DNA of 64,000 nt from Emergomyces orientalis. Its lineage: Eukaryota > Ascomycota > Eurotiomycetes > Onygenales > Ajellomycetaceae. The DNA lies in contig MOWL01000067.1 of NCBI GenBank assembly GCA_002110485.1, positions 3,844,001-3,908,000 of the forward strand, written 5' to 3'. The notes below the pieces were generated by a model, which was given only the letters and a program-made list of their open reading frames with translations, ran no database searches and was not told where the DNA came from. The position numbers were made by a program, and so were the translations under genes. Positions 11,163 through 22,827 of the stretch are shown in pieces. The first letter of the stretch is position 1, and each line of letters begins with the position of its first letter.

Positions 11163-12358
11163 TTATCCGACATGGCTGAACAACACCTCCTTAAGCACGG
11201 GTGATCCGGAAAACTCAGGATTGAGAAGCACGCAGCTGAGAAAAAGAAGTTAGTTAACTACTAAACGGGGCCTCCCATCTGAAACGTTCTGTCAAGGTTG
11301 GTTGACGGATTGAGCATTAATTATATGATTAAACTCACTTCAAAAAGTATGCCAATCCAACGCGTCTCGTTTCTAGGAACTTGGGGCTGAATTTAACTGT
11401 CGTCATTATCAGCATCAGCTTTCGTAAAGTGAAAGCAACATGATAGCGGGTCCCAGGGGAAGAAGAAACATACATATGGCGCTCTTGGGTGGGAGTTGTG
11501 GCAGGGCGCTTTTGGCATGGGGGAAGGCAAAGGCAAGTTTAGATCGCAGGTCGTCGAATTCAGAGTATCTATATGTTGTTCATAAGATATTAGCCAGATC
11601 TTACATTAAGCATAAGTAACGGTACATGGGAACTGAGTATTTTACATACCTCATCCGAACCACCATGGGACCACCCTATCTCACATACCAATAATAATAA
11701 AAAAGCGATTAGCAAACTCATACTTATATATCAAACAAGTACAAGAATGACAAAAAACAAAACAAACCTCCAACGTCTGAATATTACAAATCCAAACTAC
11801 GTACGCCCCAATCCCAGACTTGCCCCCCTTCACAACAATATAATCATCAATAGTCACGCTGCGCGCCCAGAGGCCCTGACTGCTCTCATTCGTCGGGTCC
11901 TCCGTGTGGTCTTCCAGGCGTATAAGCGACCTCCGAGGCGCAGCATCAAGCGAGGTCTGCGACGCCTGGGATACGTTCCTATAATGGCGCCAGTAGGGGG
12001 GGATTACGCCTGATGTCGACATTGATGGGACTGTCCATGGTGGCGGCTCTTCGTCGGAGTCTGAGGTGCGGGTTGGAAATGATGATGGTTCCACTGTTGC
12101 TGCCACCGCTGCCGCTGCCGTGGTGGTGGTGTTGGATCCCTTCTTGCTGCTGCTGCTGCTGTTGATATTATCGTTGCTTTCAGAGGCCGTGGTGGTGGTG
12201 ATGGTGGTGGGGTTGGAAGGGAAATTGCGTGGAGATATAGTGGTGTAATTGAAGAGGGAGACAGGGACGGATTTTTGTGGTTCCTCTTGTTTCTGGAGCT
12301 GGTGCTGTGGCGGTTGCTGCATGCGAGGTGGCCGTGCCTCGTCATTCGCCGGCTCCAT
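11163..12358 (-). CDS. PX-domain protein, Ypt35 type
   Basis: Five exons: 12358..11768, 11675..11650, 11568..11474, 11396..11339 and 11235..11163; introns of 92, 81, 77 and 103 nt; 280 aa. Exon 2 is a 26-nt micro-exon (GGPMVVRM). The first 110 residues are disordered (Gln, Asn/Ser and Ala runs). Then comes the conserved entry PPYWRHYRNVSQASQTSL...LEDHTEDPT, and a PX domain from about residue 175: ARSVTIDDYIVVKG, GAYVVWICNIQTLEGG, the lipid-binding RYSEFDDLRSKL motif, the proline loop ALPQLPPKSAI, then KFLETRRVGLAYFL. PX domains bind phosphoinositides, typically PI3P. Yeast Ypt35 sits on endosomes and vacuole and recruits Vps13 to membrane contacts; endosomal location here is inferred. The protein ends ...VLFSHVG. 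Confidence 0.85.
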
Positions 12359-12362
12359 CCAT
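12342..12362 (-). promoter_or_regulatory. Short uORF overlapping the Ypt35-like start
   Basis: An ATG at 12362 opens a six-codon frame (MDGAGE, stop TGA) that overlaps the main ATG at 12358 in another frame. If the leader includes it, scanning ribosomes meet this ATG four bases earlier, which could lower translation of the PX protein. The transcript start is unknown. Confidence 0.4.
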
Positions 12363-13183
12363 CAGAGGGTGGCCGTTGTAAAGCAAGCAAGCAAACAAGT
12401 AGTCCGTACGGCGTGAGAGTTTTTGTTTCTTTATTTTATTTTATATTATATTTTTAACCCTCGTCGCAGAAAAATCCTGGGCTTGTTGAAAGTGGCGTTT
12501 TGCCAGCAACGAAAACTGAACTGAGTAGGGGTGCTTTGAGATTTGAATAGGGGGTAGGAGGAGAGGAAGGCGAAAGTAAGTCCTGGAGAGTAAGAAGTAT
12601 TTCAACTTGATTGCGTTATAATCGGTGGTGGGGTGTCGTATTTGTCTGTCGGAGATGATAATTAGTATGAGTGACGTGGGATAGACCTATGGGTACTAGG
12701 TATTGTGATGTACAGATCAAGTTAAAGCTGTGAGCCTGGGGGGATATAGTTGCACATACCTGGTAGGATATTTTATTACTACTATTACTATTATCAAAGA
12801 GAAGTGTAGAAACCGCTGGCCACAGGCTGCTCCGTACAACTTTGTAGCAGGGTTGATGATGGTTAAAAGTGCCCAGCCCAGCGTCATTCAACCTTGGGGG
12901 GAACAGAGGCTGAAGTTAATGTCATGTGATAGAGCTGTTGTCCGAGCCAATCACAGCCACGGAATGCTCCATCGGGCCTGTGCTGAAATTGAGTTTTAAA
13001 AAAGTCTTGGCACATGATGGGGATGATCACTGAGTCAGCAAACCTTAACTTCGGTTCTACCTTCGCCTTTCCCCCTATTTCCCACTTTTCGTCCCTGCTT
13101 CGTTCCGCTCCAACAAAGACCCTCCTCCAAACAACCTTGTGTCTCCAACGTCCATTCCAGGGGCTAGGCCATTGTGCACGTTA

Positions 13184-13212
13184 GGCCCCTAGGCACCTAG
13201 GTACCTAGGATA
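13184..13212. repeat. Three tandem CCTAGG palindromes, period 8
   Basis: CCTAGG hexamers at 13188, 13196 and 13204 separated by CA and TA. Related CCTAGG-bearing inverted repeats occur at 39937-39956 and 59222-59239. Function unknown. Confidence 0.75.
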
Positions 13213-13441
13213 GTCACCTGCATATGGTACGTACTTTGCGCCGTTGCGCACCGTGATGCTTGGTACAAATACGAAAAACGAGACATTCCAGTTTTACTTT
13301 CAACTTCAACGAGAAATGGGAGAAGAATTAAAGTGCTTTGGTTTCCTGCCCCTGCGAACAAGTCCTATAAATACTAGTAGGTCTTTAGCCCCGTTTCGAT
13401 GTCCCTCTCGAAGAGCCAGGAACTGTCTGGTATAGTATTTG

Positions 13442-13468
13442 AAAAAAAAAAAAAAAAAAAAAAAAAAA
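13442..13468. repeat. A27 homopolymer
   Basis: Twenty-seven consecutive A on the plus strand. I looked for flanking duplications that would mark a retroposed tail and saw none. Confidence 0.85.
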
Positions 13469-14831
13469 CCAGCGAGAAAGAAAAAGGATCGTTTGCCACG
13501 GCCTTACGAATTAAAGGTTGATTAATGAGTAATATGGAGATTGGGCTATGAGCGCTGCGGATCCTTCTGCAACCTTGTCATTTAAAGACATTCTGAACTG
13601 TTTGAACATGCTAAATGTCATTCGAGAACAGATCAGATCAGATCGGTCGGCATTATTTGCTGACCTACACCTGCATCATTATCTAATTTTGGTGTGTCTA
13701 TCAAATGACCTCACAGAGCCAGGTGTAGCAAAGATGATTACCATTCCGGTGTATATTATATTTCAGCTCCTTTGATCTCCCATCTCTAGCGTTCATTATG
13801 ATCTATGGGGTAGATAATTCTTTCTCCGATTCACATCCTCACAAAACTCCCAGGTGATTCTCCATCAATCTAACGCCTATGATTAGATCTAATGAGGCGG
13901 AGTGAGACAGAGAGAGTTTGACTTGGCCACTGACCATCTCATTCTTGAGCAAGTTTGTGGGAGGGGAGAAGAATGTAGTGTATATATTATATAAAAGGCT
14001 TTGCTGAATTACCCCACCGATGAGCCATTCATTCAATCGAATATCTATATATAAACCGTTGACTGTACTCTGTCTGCAGTAGGCGTGGGGAATAACCTTG
14101 TCAATATAACTAGTACTTATTAATTGCCCCCCAGGTTTTTTACCTGCAGAGAACTGTCAACCTCGGCTTAGGGCTCCGGATCGCTGTTTCTAGCCTGGTC
14201 CAGCCCATGTACCAAGCTCCTCTCCCACCCCCTGGCGAGGCGAGCATTGGCCAATCGGCGTACAAGAGATCCCATCCCTGCATCGTTCTCAGGCTACAAG
14301 GTTTGCTGCAACCAAAAAAATGAAAAATGAAACGACAAACAACAAAAACAAGAAGACTCCAAAACTGAGACAGCGTCTCATCCACGGACCACGCTGCCCT
14401 CAGATGCAGTCTCGAACCAGCACAATTCGCACAACCACAAGCATGTCTTGGATATAGTGCTGCACTGGACACACCTAACCCAGATATTGTTGTATTGCTG
14501 GTGCAACAACAGGTGACCTCCTGGGGAATGCCCCTAGGGTGTTTATATCCAGGAATAAACGACTGCTTCCATGATGGTCTGACTCTCGTAGACAGCAGAT
14601 ATGATAGGAGAACGGCTCGCAGGAAACCAAGCTGAAACGGTTAAAACTGGCTAACACACACATAAATCACTCGAATCTTCTCCCCCCCCAGCCCCAAGGC
14701 CAGACTGCCTAACAGGCTAACCGTGAAGATTCTCGAAGAGAGGCCGGAGCGGGCTTAGCGGTGTTTTGTGGCGGCCATCTTTTGACGTTCCAAGGTTGTT
14801 TTCTTCCTTTTGCCTCTTGCTGGAGGTTTCT

Positions 14832-15060
14832 CTTCCGGTTCTCTTCTTCTATTTGTTTCCTCTCCTCTCCTCTCCTCTCCTCTCCTCTCCTCTCCTCTCC
14901 TCCTCTTATATCCCCCTCTTTGTTCCCCCCACACACACTCTCTCTGTCCCTCTTCCCTATCTCCTGCTTCATCGTCACTCGCTTGACTTTTGTCTTCTTC
15001 TTCTCCTTCTTCTCTACTCTTGTTACAGTCATATATAGCTTCCTTTAATACCACTCCGTT
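14832..15060 (+). promoter_or_regulatory. Pyrimidine-rich promoter/leader with (TCTCC)8
   Basis: A continuous CT-rich stretch upstream of the GPI-protein gene. It includes eight exact TCTCC units at 14861-14900 and further CTTCTTCT runs to about 15020. A TATATA element sits at 15031-15038, about 80 nt before the ATG. CT-rich tracts just before the transcription start are common at well-expressed fungal genes. The repeat number is likely to vary between strains. Confidence 0.55.
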
Positions 15061-15117
15061 TCGATTTCCTCTTTTTCTGTCCTACATCTCCTCAATTCAC
15101 ATAGCTCTACAGCTAAC

Positions 15118-15909
15118 ATGTTGCTCCCAACCGTCCTCCTTGCCCTCTCCTCCATTGCTGGCTTTGCTAGCTCGCAAAGCATTGATCCTTCGACTATCCC
15201 CGAAGCTACAAGAGGTGAGCCCCCTGAAAGAACTCTTCAAGGCAAAACCTCTTAAGAAAAAAGGGGAAAAGAGAGAAAGAAAAAAACCCCCCCGCATATC
15301 TAACATTCAATTACAGAGGCATGGTGTCGAGACCAGACCACGTCCTGCCCCTTGCTATGCCTGCAGGACGATAAAGCAACTGGTGAACCCGAATCAAATG
15401 ACTGTGACCCGGTACGCAACCCAACCCCCCTAATATTCTAACTTACAAATATAAGACCCCTTCAAAATCTTCTAATTCAACCGCTAACAATTCCAAACTA
15501 ACAGGAAACCCTCGTCTTCTCCTGCATATGCAACAATGGCATCGCCCCCAACGCCTCTGAATACTCCCAGACAATCCCTTACTACATCTGCACCGAAGCA
15601 AACAACCAATGCGTCCGCAACTGCAATGGCGACCCCAGATGCCAAACCGCCTGTCGTGTGGATAACCCCTGCGGCGCCCAGAATCCCCGACGTGTCACCA
15701 GCTCCGCAACCACCGCCTCGAAAACTGGAGATCCAGCCGGAACCGGAACAAGCTCCGCAACTGGCGTCGTATATACCGGTCTGGGCGAGGACTCTGCTAC
15801 TCCGCCTGGTTCGGGTGCTGCGGGACACATTGCGCTGCAGGTCGGTCAGGTGTATGGGGTTGGTGTTTTGGTGGCCGGCTTCCTCGCTGGATTTTCGATG
15901 CTGTTGTAA
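15118..15909 (+). CDS. Secreted cysteine-rich GPI-anchored protein (DUF7707 type)
   Basis: Three exons, 15118..15214, 15317..15411 and 15505..15909; introns of 102 and 93 nt; 198 aa. Residues 1-20 form a clear signal peptide (MLLPTVLLALSSIAGFASSQ). The mature domain to about residue 120 holds twelve cysteines (AWCRDQTTSCPLLC, FSCICNNGIAPNASE, ICTEANNQCVRNC, CQTACRVDNPC) in the pattern of small fungal DUF7707 wall proteins. It is followed by a Ser/Thr/Gly-rich linker and a hydrophobic C-terminus (VGVLVAGFLAGFSMLL) typical of a GPI-anchor signal. It is expected on the plasma membrane or cell wall, disulfide-bonded; the molecular role is unknown. The joins keep the frame exactly (TR-E-AWC, DCDP-ETL). 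CFEM is the main alternative, but the spacing does not match it. Confidence 0.8.
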
Positions 15910-16499
15910 AAAAATATTAAAAAAAATACAAAAAGAAGAAGAAAAAACTTCAACATTTCCCTCCTGGAGTGGGGGAGGACTCATCAAGGAAAGATGGAGT
16001 GAAAAATTGAAACTCCAATTTAACTGGATAAGTAATTTTAGGCGTGCTGTCCTGGGTACAGCTTCTTTCTTTTCTCAGCCACCACACCCCTTTCCCCGTG
16101 GCTTCTAATCTCGATATTGTGTTCTTCTCCAAGATTTCAAATTTTTGCTTCCTTGTGTTTTTCTATTATTTTACAAAGCGATATCATTTTCGGTTTCCCG
16201 TGGGGAGGAAAAAGAAGCTTGTTACACATTTAATACCATATTTCCCCTTCCTCTCTTTTTCTTCTTCTGTTTTCTTGTTTTGTGGGAAGGAAGTACATAC
16301 ATATACATACATGTCTACTTACATACACTAGCGCGCCTATTTTTATTTATTTCAGCGTTTTTTTAGCGGAATGGGTTTTTTTAATTGATCTGTTTTAAGT
16401 AACCTCTTTTTTCTTTTCTAGCATGTGTTGCATGTTTTGCTCCTCTTCTGTTCACTCATGCTAATTACCAAGTCCTTATCCCCGATCCGTGGAATACTT

Positions 16500-16537
16500 T
16501 TAATTTAATTTAATTTAGTTTAGTTTAGTTTAGTTTT
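16500..16537. repeat. Pentamer run TTTAA/TTTAG
   Basis: Consecutive five-base units change from TTTAA to TTTAG, a simple tandem repeat in the 3' flank of the GPI-protein gene. Confidence 0.7.
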
Positions 16538-17331
16538 ATTATTGACTAGTAGTGAAGTAATTGTATAAGAAAAACAGGCTGTTATTCACACTTGAGATAA
16601 ATCTGATCTCGCTCAATATGTGCTCTGGTATCAGGCAGGGGCCAGCTCAGTTTTCCAAGTCTCTCGCATCACGTGACTAGTTGGGCAGACAGCAGAACCC
16701 CCGTTGGCGGATACAACCCCAAATGTCAAAGATCCTGTGTTGATTTATACAAATTTCTCAAGACTCATATCATTCAAGTTAAGGGAATACTCTTCCTTAG
16801 GAACACTGGAACAGACAAAATTTGCCCCGCTGGGCATAGCTGTACAGGTCTTTGCTTCATGGCATGAAGTTATTAGAAGAGGCAGCAGCACAATAGTCTT
16901 CATCTGTGTTAAATACAGCTGATTTGAATGCCCTTCTTGCCCATACTTCTATGGACCCACGACTCCGGACACTGTCAGTGGGGCCGTGTTATGGTTTGAG
17001 TCAAGCACGAGGTGATTTTCAAACCTACAAGAGTTAGTTAGTAGCCATGAGGGACCTTCTGATGCGATACCACTGAAGGTCTGTTACTGATCATCTCTAT
17101 CAACGTTTGAAGCAATCACCAAGGTGATGAACTTGGTTTCAAACTGATACTTCTATTAAATCGATCGCTATAAAAGGGGGGGGATATAATTAGAGTCCTG
17201 CTCTGATATCAAATTAATATAACTCGCAAAAATCAAAATCGGCTGAAGAACATATTACAATTTACAATTTATTTTCAGGGGCAAATGAATAAATACAGAA
17301 TTGAAAGCAAAATGAAAAGCCACAGAGCAAA

Positions 17332-17366
17332 AACAACATGACAACATGACAACATGACAACATGAC
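17332..17366. repeat. Octamer tandem repeat ACAACATG x4
   Basis: Four head-to-tail ACAACATG units, ending GACAGG, lie 40-70 bp beyond the stop codon of the DUF3659 gene and so probably within its 3' UTR. Confidence 0.75.
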
Positions 17367-17403
17367 AGGCAGGCTCATCATCATTATGCTCAGGGGTTCG
17401 TGT

Positions 17404-20400
17404 TTATTTCTTCTTATCGCCTCCAAGGCCCAGAGCGTCTGTGACAGACCCCAGACCCAGCTCACCGAGGAGCTTATTGATTCCTAATCCACCGAGGAGT
17501 CCATTCACCAAGCCACCGAGCCCAAGCCCATTGAGCAGTCTGCCTACCAAACCAAGAACGCCAGTAAGGAGGAGACCAACGGCAGTGATGATCTGGAAGA
17601 GCGGTTCGCTCAGGAGAGCCCAGAGTGGGTTGAGCTTTTTCTTTGCGTGGGGCATATCGGCAATTCGCTTTCGTGCATTGTCAATGGTCGTGGCAACAGT
17701 GGATGTGAGTTCCTTGAGGAGATCCGCCAGCTGATGTTCTTCTGGGGATGCTTCGCGCTTCCCAGACTTCGATTTCGCCTTGGCGGCTATCTGACCGTCT
17801 GGATCGAGCGCGCGAAGAGCTCCGTTGCATTCCTGCAGGTGGCTACTCCCTTCTTCGATTAAGGGTTTGACGTTTTGGACGAGCTCTTCCTCGTCAAGTT
17901 CGTCCTTGGGTGTTCGGTCCGCTTTTTCAGTGTGCTATATGTTTTGTTAGTATAGGGGTAAGAACAAGTTTGCTGAAATTCTTTGGAGGGAGAGCAAAAC
18001 TAACCTCCTTTATCATCTTACACACGGCCCCGACCTTGTCGAGGGTCTGTTGTACGATGGCGCACATTTTCTTAGCGAGCTCTCTTTCTTGCTCTGCTTG
18101 TTTCTCAGCCTCGAGCTGGTCTGGGGATATTTCGGGCTCCTTTTCAGGTATGTTTTCCAGCAGCGTGCATTCTCCAATTTTGTTCCCGTCATTGTCGACA
18201 ACATATCCGTTGTCGTCAATAAACTTCCCAGCGAGGTTACTCAAATTTCCCTCGGTCAACTTCCCGATCAAGTTACCATCCGCATCACGGACTTCTCCCT
18301 CCTTGTTGACCTTTCGCCCAGACATTGGGTTAATATCCCGTTTCTTTTCTTCCGGCTCCCAGCGTTCAGCTTTCCCGAGGACGTTTCCAGTTTTATCAAC
18401 AATGTCGCCATCCTCATCGACTAGCCGACCCATAAGCTTTTTCGCATCCCCCTCAACCACGCGCCCGACTATCTGGCCCGAGCTGTCCTGAACAACACCG
18501 TCTTTGCCAACAGTAAGACGCTCAAATCCCGAGAATGGTCCTTCAGGTCTCTCTCGTTCTGCTTCTGGGATAAGTTCTGCTTTACCGATAACTTGGCCCT
18601 TGTCGCCCCAGATTTGGCCTTTATCATCTGCCTTCCTGCCAGCAAGCTTCTTTGGATCACCAGAGACAAGGCGCCCGATTGCGACTCCGAATTCGTTGAC
18701 AATATTACCTGCCTTGTTAATTGTTCTGCCGGCTAATGGAGACAAATCCTCCTCCATGACTTCTTCTTCAGGCGGCTCGTAAGGCTCGACATGCCCCTTG
18801 ACATTCCCGTATTTGTCGATTATATCTCCGTCTTCATCCACTGCCCTTCCCCGTAGTTTCTTGGCGTCGCCTTCAGCAACCTTACCAACAACATTGCCAT
18901 TTTCATCTTCGACCAGACCGTCGTTGACAACAACTAATCCTTCAAGACCCGCGAAGGGTCCTTCCGCTTTGGTATCCCGTTCGTCTTCAGGTATCAGTTC
19001 GCACTGGCCAACGGGCTTTCCAGAATCATTCCAAATGTGGCCATTCTCGTCAATCTTTTTACCAGTCAGTTCTTTAGGATTTCCATCAACAACCCGACCA
19101 ATGGGTATGCCATCGGGGCCCATGACATTTCCTTGCTTGTTTGGTACCAAACCCTTTAAAGCTGATAAATCTTCCTTCTCTGGCTCCGGTTCCGGTTCCG
19201 GTTCTTCCTCCTCGTACCTTTCTGCGTGTCCGATGACATTACCTCGTTTGTCAAGGATATCGCCATCGGGATCGACAGCCCTACCCACAAGTTTTTTTGA
19301 ATCTCCCTGCGCAATCTGGCCGACTCTGTTCCCATTCTCGTCTTCTAACCATCCATCTTTGCCAACAACCAGACCTTCGAGCCCCGCAAATGGTGTATCC
19401 TCCCCACCCTCTTCTTCTTGCCCAATAGTTTTTGCTTTCCCGATAACGCGTCCCTTATTATCCCAGAACTGACCCTGCGAGTCAAGTTGCCCGCCATACT
19501 TCCAAATGGCCCGAGCATTGCCCTCAACCAATTCGCCCACTGGTTTTCCATCCGCGTCGATAATTTTTCCTTGTTTATTGCATCTCAAGCCTTCCAATAT
19601 TGAAAGTGGAGGAAGATTGGATCCCTCATCTTCTTGAGTGTCCGCGGCGATTTCGACGGCCGCTACTTTTCCCATAACATTACCATCGTCATCCAATACT
19701 AAGCCACGCTTGTTGACTTCCTTTCCAGCAATCTCCTCCAGCTTTCCCTCTTCAAGTTTGCCGAGAACATTTCCGGAATCGTCAGCCACTTCTCCTTGAT
19801 CGTTCACTGTCAAGCCTGCCAATTTGGATATGTCAGGCAGGCCTGGCGTCTTGGATTTGGGGCCAGCATCGCTCGCGGAGACATCAGCTGCGCTCTTGGC
19901 GAATTTTTTAGCATCGCCCTTGGCCCCATGGTCAATTCCATTTTCTTCGATATTCCCATCATTCCGACCGGTACTAATATCTTTCCCTTCTTGGGGTACA
20001 ATTTGTACCCGACCAATCGCGTCACCATCCTCATCGATGACCTCGCCTTGGTTATTGAGAGCAAAACCGACAAGGTCATCCGGGTCTCCTTCTATCACTT
20101 TTGCTACCACTTTACCACTGGAACTTTTGATCCCCCCTCCCTCACCGACTGTGAGACCTTGGAGGGAACCGAAATCGACAGGGACATTTTTAACGGCTCC
20201 GTTCAATTTGCCGTCATCCTGGCTAGCCCCTTTATCTAGCTGCTCACGCACATCAGGCAAAAGCTCCACCCTACCAATCGCGTCTCCATCTTCGTCGAGA
20301 ATTTCTCCATTGTCGCCCACAACCTGGCCGATAAGATCATCGGGATCCCCCTCAGCAACGCGCCCTAAAGCCTTTTCATCCCTTCCGTATATTTTACCCT

Positions 20401-20638
20401 CATCACCCACCTCAAGTCCCTTCAACGGTGACAAGTCTATAGGCGCATTGGCAGTTCCCTTTTTGGCCGCAGTGCTCGTTTTCTCTAGTGATGGTGTTGG
20501 GGGTATGCTTGATGGCGACTTCCCCCTGGTGGAGTTCGATGTTTCTTCTAGCTTTGCTTTTGAAACAACGGGCTTGCCTTTCTTCGTCGGCGTGGATGGG
20601 GTGGATGACACTCCCGTGGCGGTAGAGGTTGGTGCCAT
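17404..20638 (-). CDS. Giant DUF3659-repeat protein with DUF6987-like C-terminus
   Basis: Two exons, 20638..18005 and 17934..17404, with a 70-nt intron; 1054 aa. After a Ser/Thr/Lys-rich start, residues about 65-820 consist of ten units of about 60 residues. Each unit has two half-repeats ending in D.DG..IG(R/K)...EG(D/N) and D.DG.I.D..GN.IG.(A/V)E. From unit 4 the units alternate between an L..L.G form and an F.GLEGL form, giving a repeat of about 125 residues. A charged helical stretch follows (LEAEKQAEQERELAKKMCA), then the conserved DUF6987-type region (HTEKADRTPKDELDEEELV to ARKRIADMPHAKKKLNPLWA). The end is a Gly/Leu-rich hydrophobic tail (LLTGVLGLVGRLLNGLGLGG) closing in GGDKKK. Aspergillus homologues are often annotated LEA-domain protein. 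Function unknown; the tail may associate with membrane. Confidence 0.85.
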
Positions 20639-22827
20639 TTGTTGTTATTGAAGATACCGATCGAGGAGGGAGGATAATGTGCGACGGCAATTAAATCGGG
20701 AAGTGGGAAAAGGAGACTCTGGCCCTAATGGAAGTGGTGTTTTGTCGTTGTTTGTATTTTTGGGGTTTTATGTTTAATTAAAAAGGATATATGTTAAGGG
20801 GGTATTTTGTTTCGTGAGACTTAATCTAATGTTAAATTAGGGAAATTGAATTAACTTCAGGGGAACGAATATACTGAATAAACTTTGCAGAAGGTACAGA
20901 GTTACAATATGATTGAAAATATGCGAAATAAGAAATTATATTGATCAGAAAATATGCTGTGCGGCACCGCCGGCTTTCAGGTATATATATATACACCACG
21001 GAACAACTTGAACAGAGACCAGCAGATGTAGCGAAACTCGGACATCGTCATCATCACATCGCATACCTTGACTTGGGGGGGTTTGTATAAAACAAGAAGC
21101 GACCTCATTCATGATAACACCTACGTCACACCTCGCGTCAATGCAGCTTGCCTAGACTGTCACATCCACATCAGCAACCTTAATTCGACCACCAAATAAC
21201 TGCATCTGAACCTGTAAGGGGCGAGGAATCAATGAATTTTGCAGTGGACCCTTACATTAGAGGCCCACAAAACGCGTGATGGCATGATGGGGTTTCCTTC
21301 AACATAAGGTGTGGCATGGGCAATCCATGTCAGTTTGATGTCATAGCTCGCAACTCACGACTCAACGTCATTTTGGGTGGGTTATATAGTTTAAATCTTG
21401 TATCCTCCACAGCGTGGGATACTGCCAGGGACCTGCGGAGGCAGGTACATTCTTCCATCCAAGAAAAATTGACTTTTTTTGTACCTTTTTCGTTTTGGCC
21501 GTTGTTTGATCAGATGGTTGCTGATGGGTTAAGGCGAAACATAACCGAGATGATGTCTGAATGTAAAGGGCGGCCAGGGAACTCGATGGATGACTCGTAC
21601 CTTCTATTTCCTATACGTAATTCAAACATCAGTTTCATTAATATTGCATAGCTGGATGCTATGACCTGGAAGATTTCATGTTTGCTCTTCACCAGCTGTG
21701 AACATAATCAGAGAGGCTTTGGCATTCAACGCTATTAATTCGAGGGATGTATTACGTACCATGATTTTCCTGCAATTAACGGCCAAAGGAATTGCCCGCT
21801 CAAGTATAATATCAAGTTTTGCGAAGAAAAAAATATCAAGGATTTAAAAGACGTGTGCCGTCTCCTGGACTTAATAATGAGTGGCAATATTGATTTTATA
21901 AAAATTAAAATTAAATCCCCATCTTTATTCCAACAGAAAGAACACTGCCAGTCTGGCTAACAGGTATGATCAAGCAGCTTCATTACTCCCAGAAGCAAAA
22001 AGATTTAAGTTTTAAGATATTCGCGATGACGTTTGAGCATTTCAAGTCCAAAATCAGACCCCACCAATGATATCATGTGATTTGGATACCTATTCGTCCA
22101 CGGGGCTCTGTGGATATCTAGGCAAATATGTGCAAGAAATCTGGGAAGCCAATGAGTAAGTGATATGAGATTGAATGTTATGTTAATAGAGAAATGCGAT
22201 CCTGCAGTATCAAGCACATGATTCCGCGGTCTCAATTGAGCAACTGATGTGACATCCAAGCCAACCGAGGCTCGGGCCTGGCTAATAATTCGAGCGTGAG
22301 ATCTTTTTGAAGAGCGAGCGAGCACAAACAATACCTGGCATGTTCTTCATGGCAATGGAAGTCTAAGTAAGGATGTCTGGCAGTATGAAAAGGGTATTAA
22401 ATAATTCTAAAACTATAGTAGCTGGAGGCATCTATCTTGACAATAATGTAATTGCTCCAAACAAAATCTATACCAGCGATTGTTGCAGGGTGGTGGGTTA
22501 TTTGTAGTCACGATATATATACTAGGTCCGGTTTCTTGGTTTACGCCAGGCATAGTGGTGTATGGCGTATATGGTTGTAAGGGTCATGAATACGTTGTGG
22601 TGGCTTTTGACAAAAGATTTTTTCAGAACAAGCCCATGTCGAATACCTGCTGCGATTCTTGCCTATATCTCATCAGTCATATCTCTCACAGATCTTCGAC
22701 TCCTTGTCGCTGCAGTGTTGGAACACTTGACACGGTGGCATTTGATTTAATCTGACACACTGCAGATGCCAGAAGTAACTCGACGCGTAAGCGGGTTGGT
22801 AGGTGCTTCCTGTTGGCCAAGGTTCCC
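20639..22827. other. Intergenic, no gene seen
   Basis: About 2.2 kb between the DUF3659 gene start and the stop of the phosphotransferase gene. It is A/T-rich near 20750-20950, with a (TA) run at 20983-20993. Short frames only, none protein-like. Confidence 0.5.

Larger units (their letters stand above)
12363..14831. other. Intergenic region without a supported gene
   Basis: About 2.5 kb. It holds the T/A-rich leader side of the Ypt35-like gene (12420-12460), three period-8 CCTAGG copies (13184-13212), a 27-nt A tract (13442-13468), and scattered short ORFs with no protein-like sequence. A 110-codon minus frame at 14140-14472 shows no domain or splice support. Confidence 0.5.
15910..17403. 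other. Intergenic, 3' flank of the GPI gene
   Basis: T-rich 3' flank to about 16400, then a degenerate TTTAA/TTTAG pentamer run (16500-16537) and, near the right end, four copies of an 8-nt ACAACATG unit. Open frames here are short and low in complexity. No gene supported. Confidence 0.5.

Noticed and set aside
14709..15054. Minus-strand frames with EERRGEERRGEE repeats
   Set aside because: Antisense of the TCTCC pentamer promoter repeat. Low complexity only.
19824..20651. 275-codon plus-strand frame, and similar ones at 17910-18491 and 18798-19472
   Set aside because: Antisense shadows of the DUF3659 repeat gene. Their Ser/Pro-rich sequence is the reverse reading of the Gly/Asp repeat codons.
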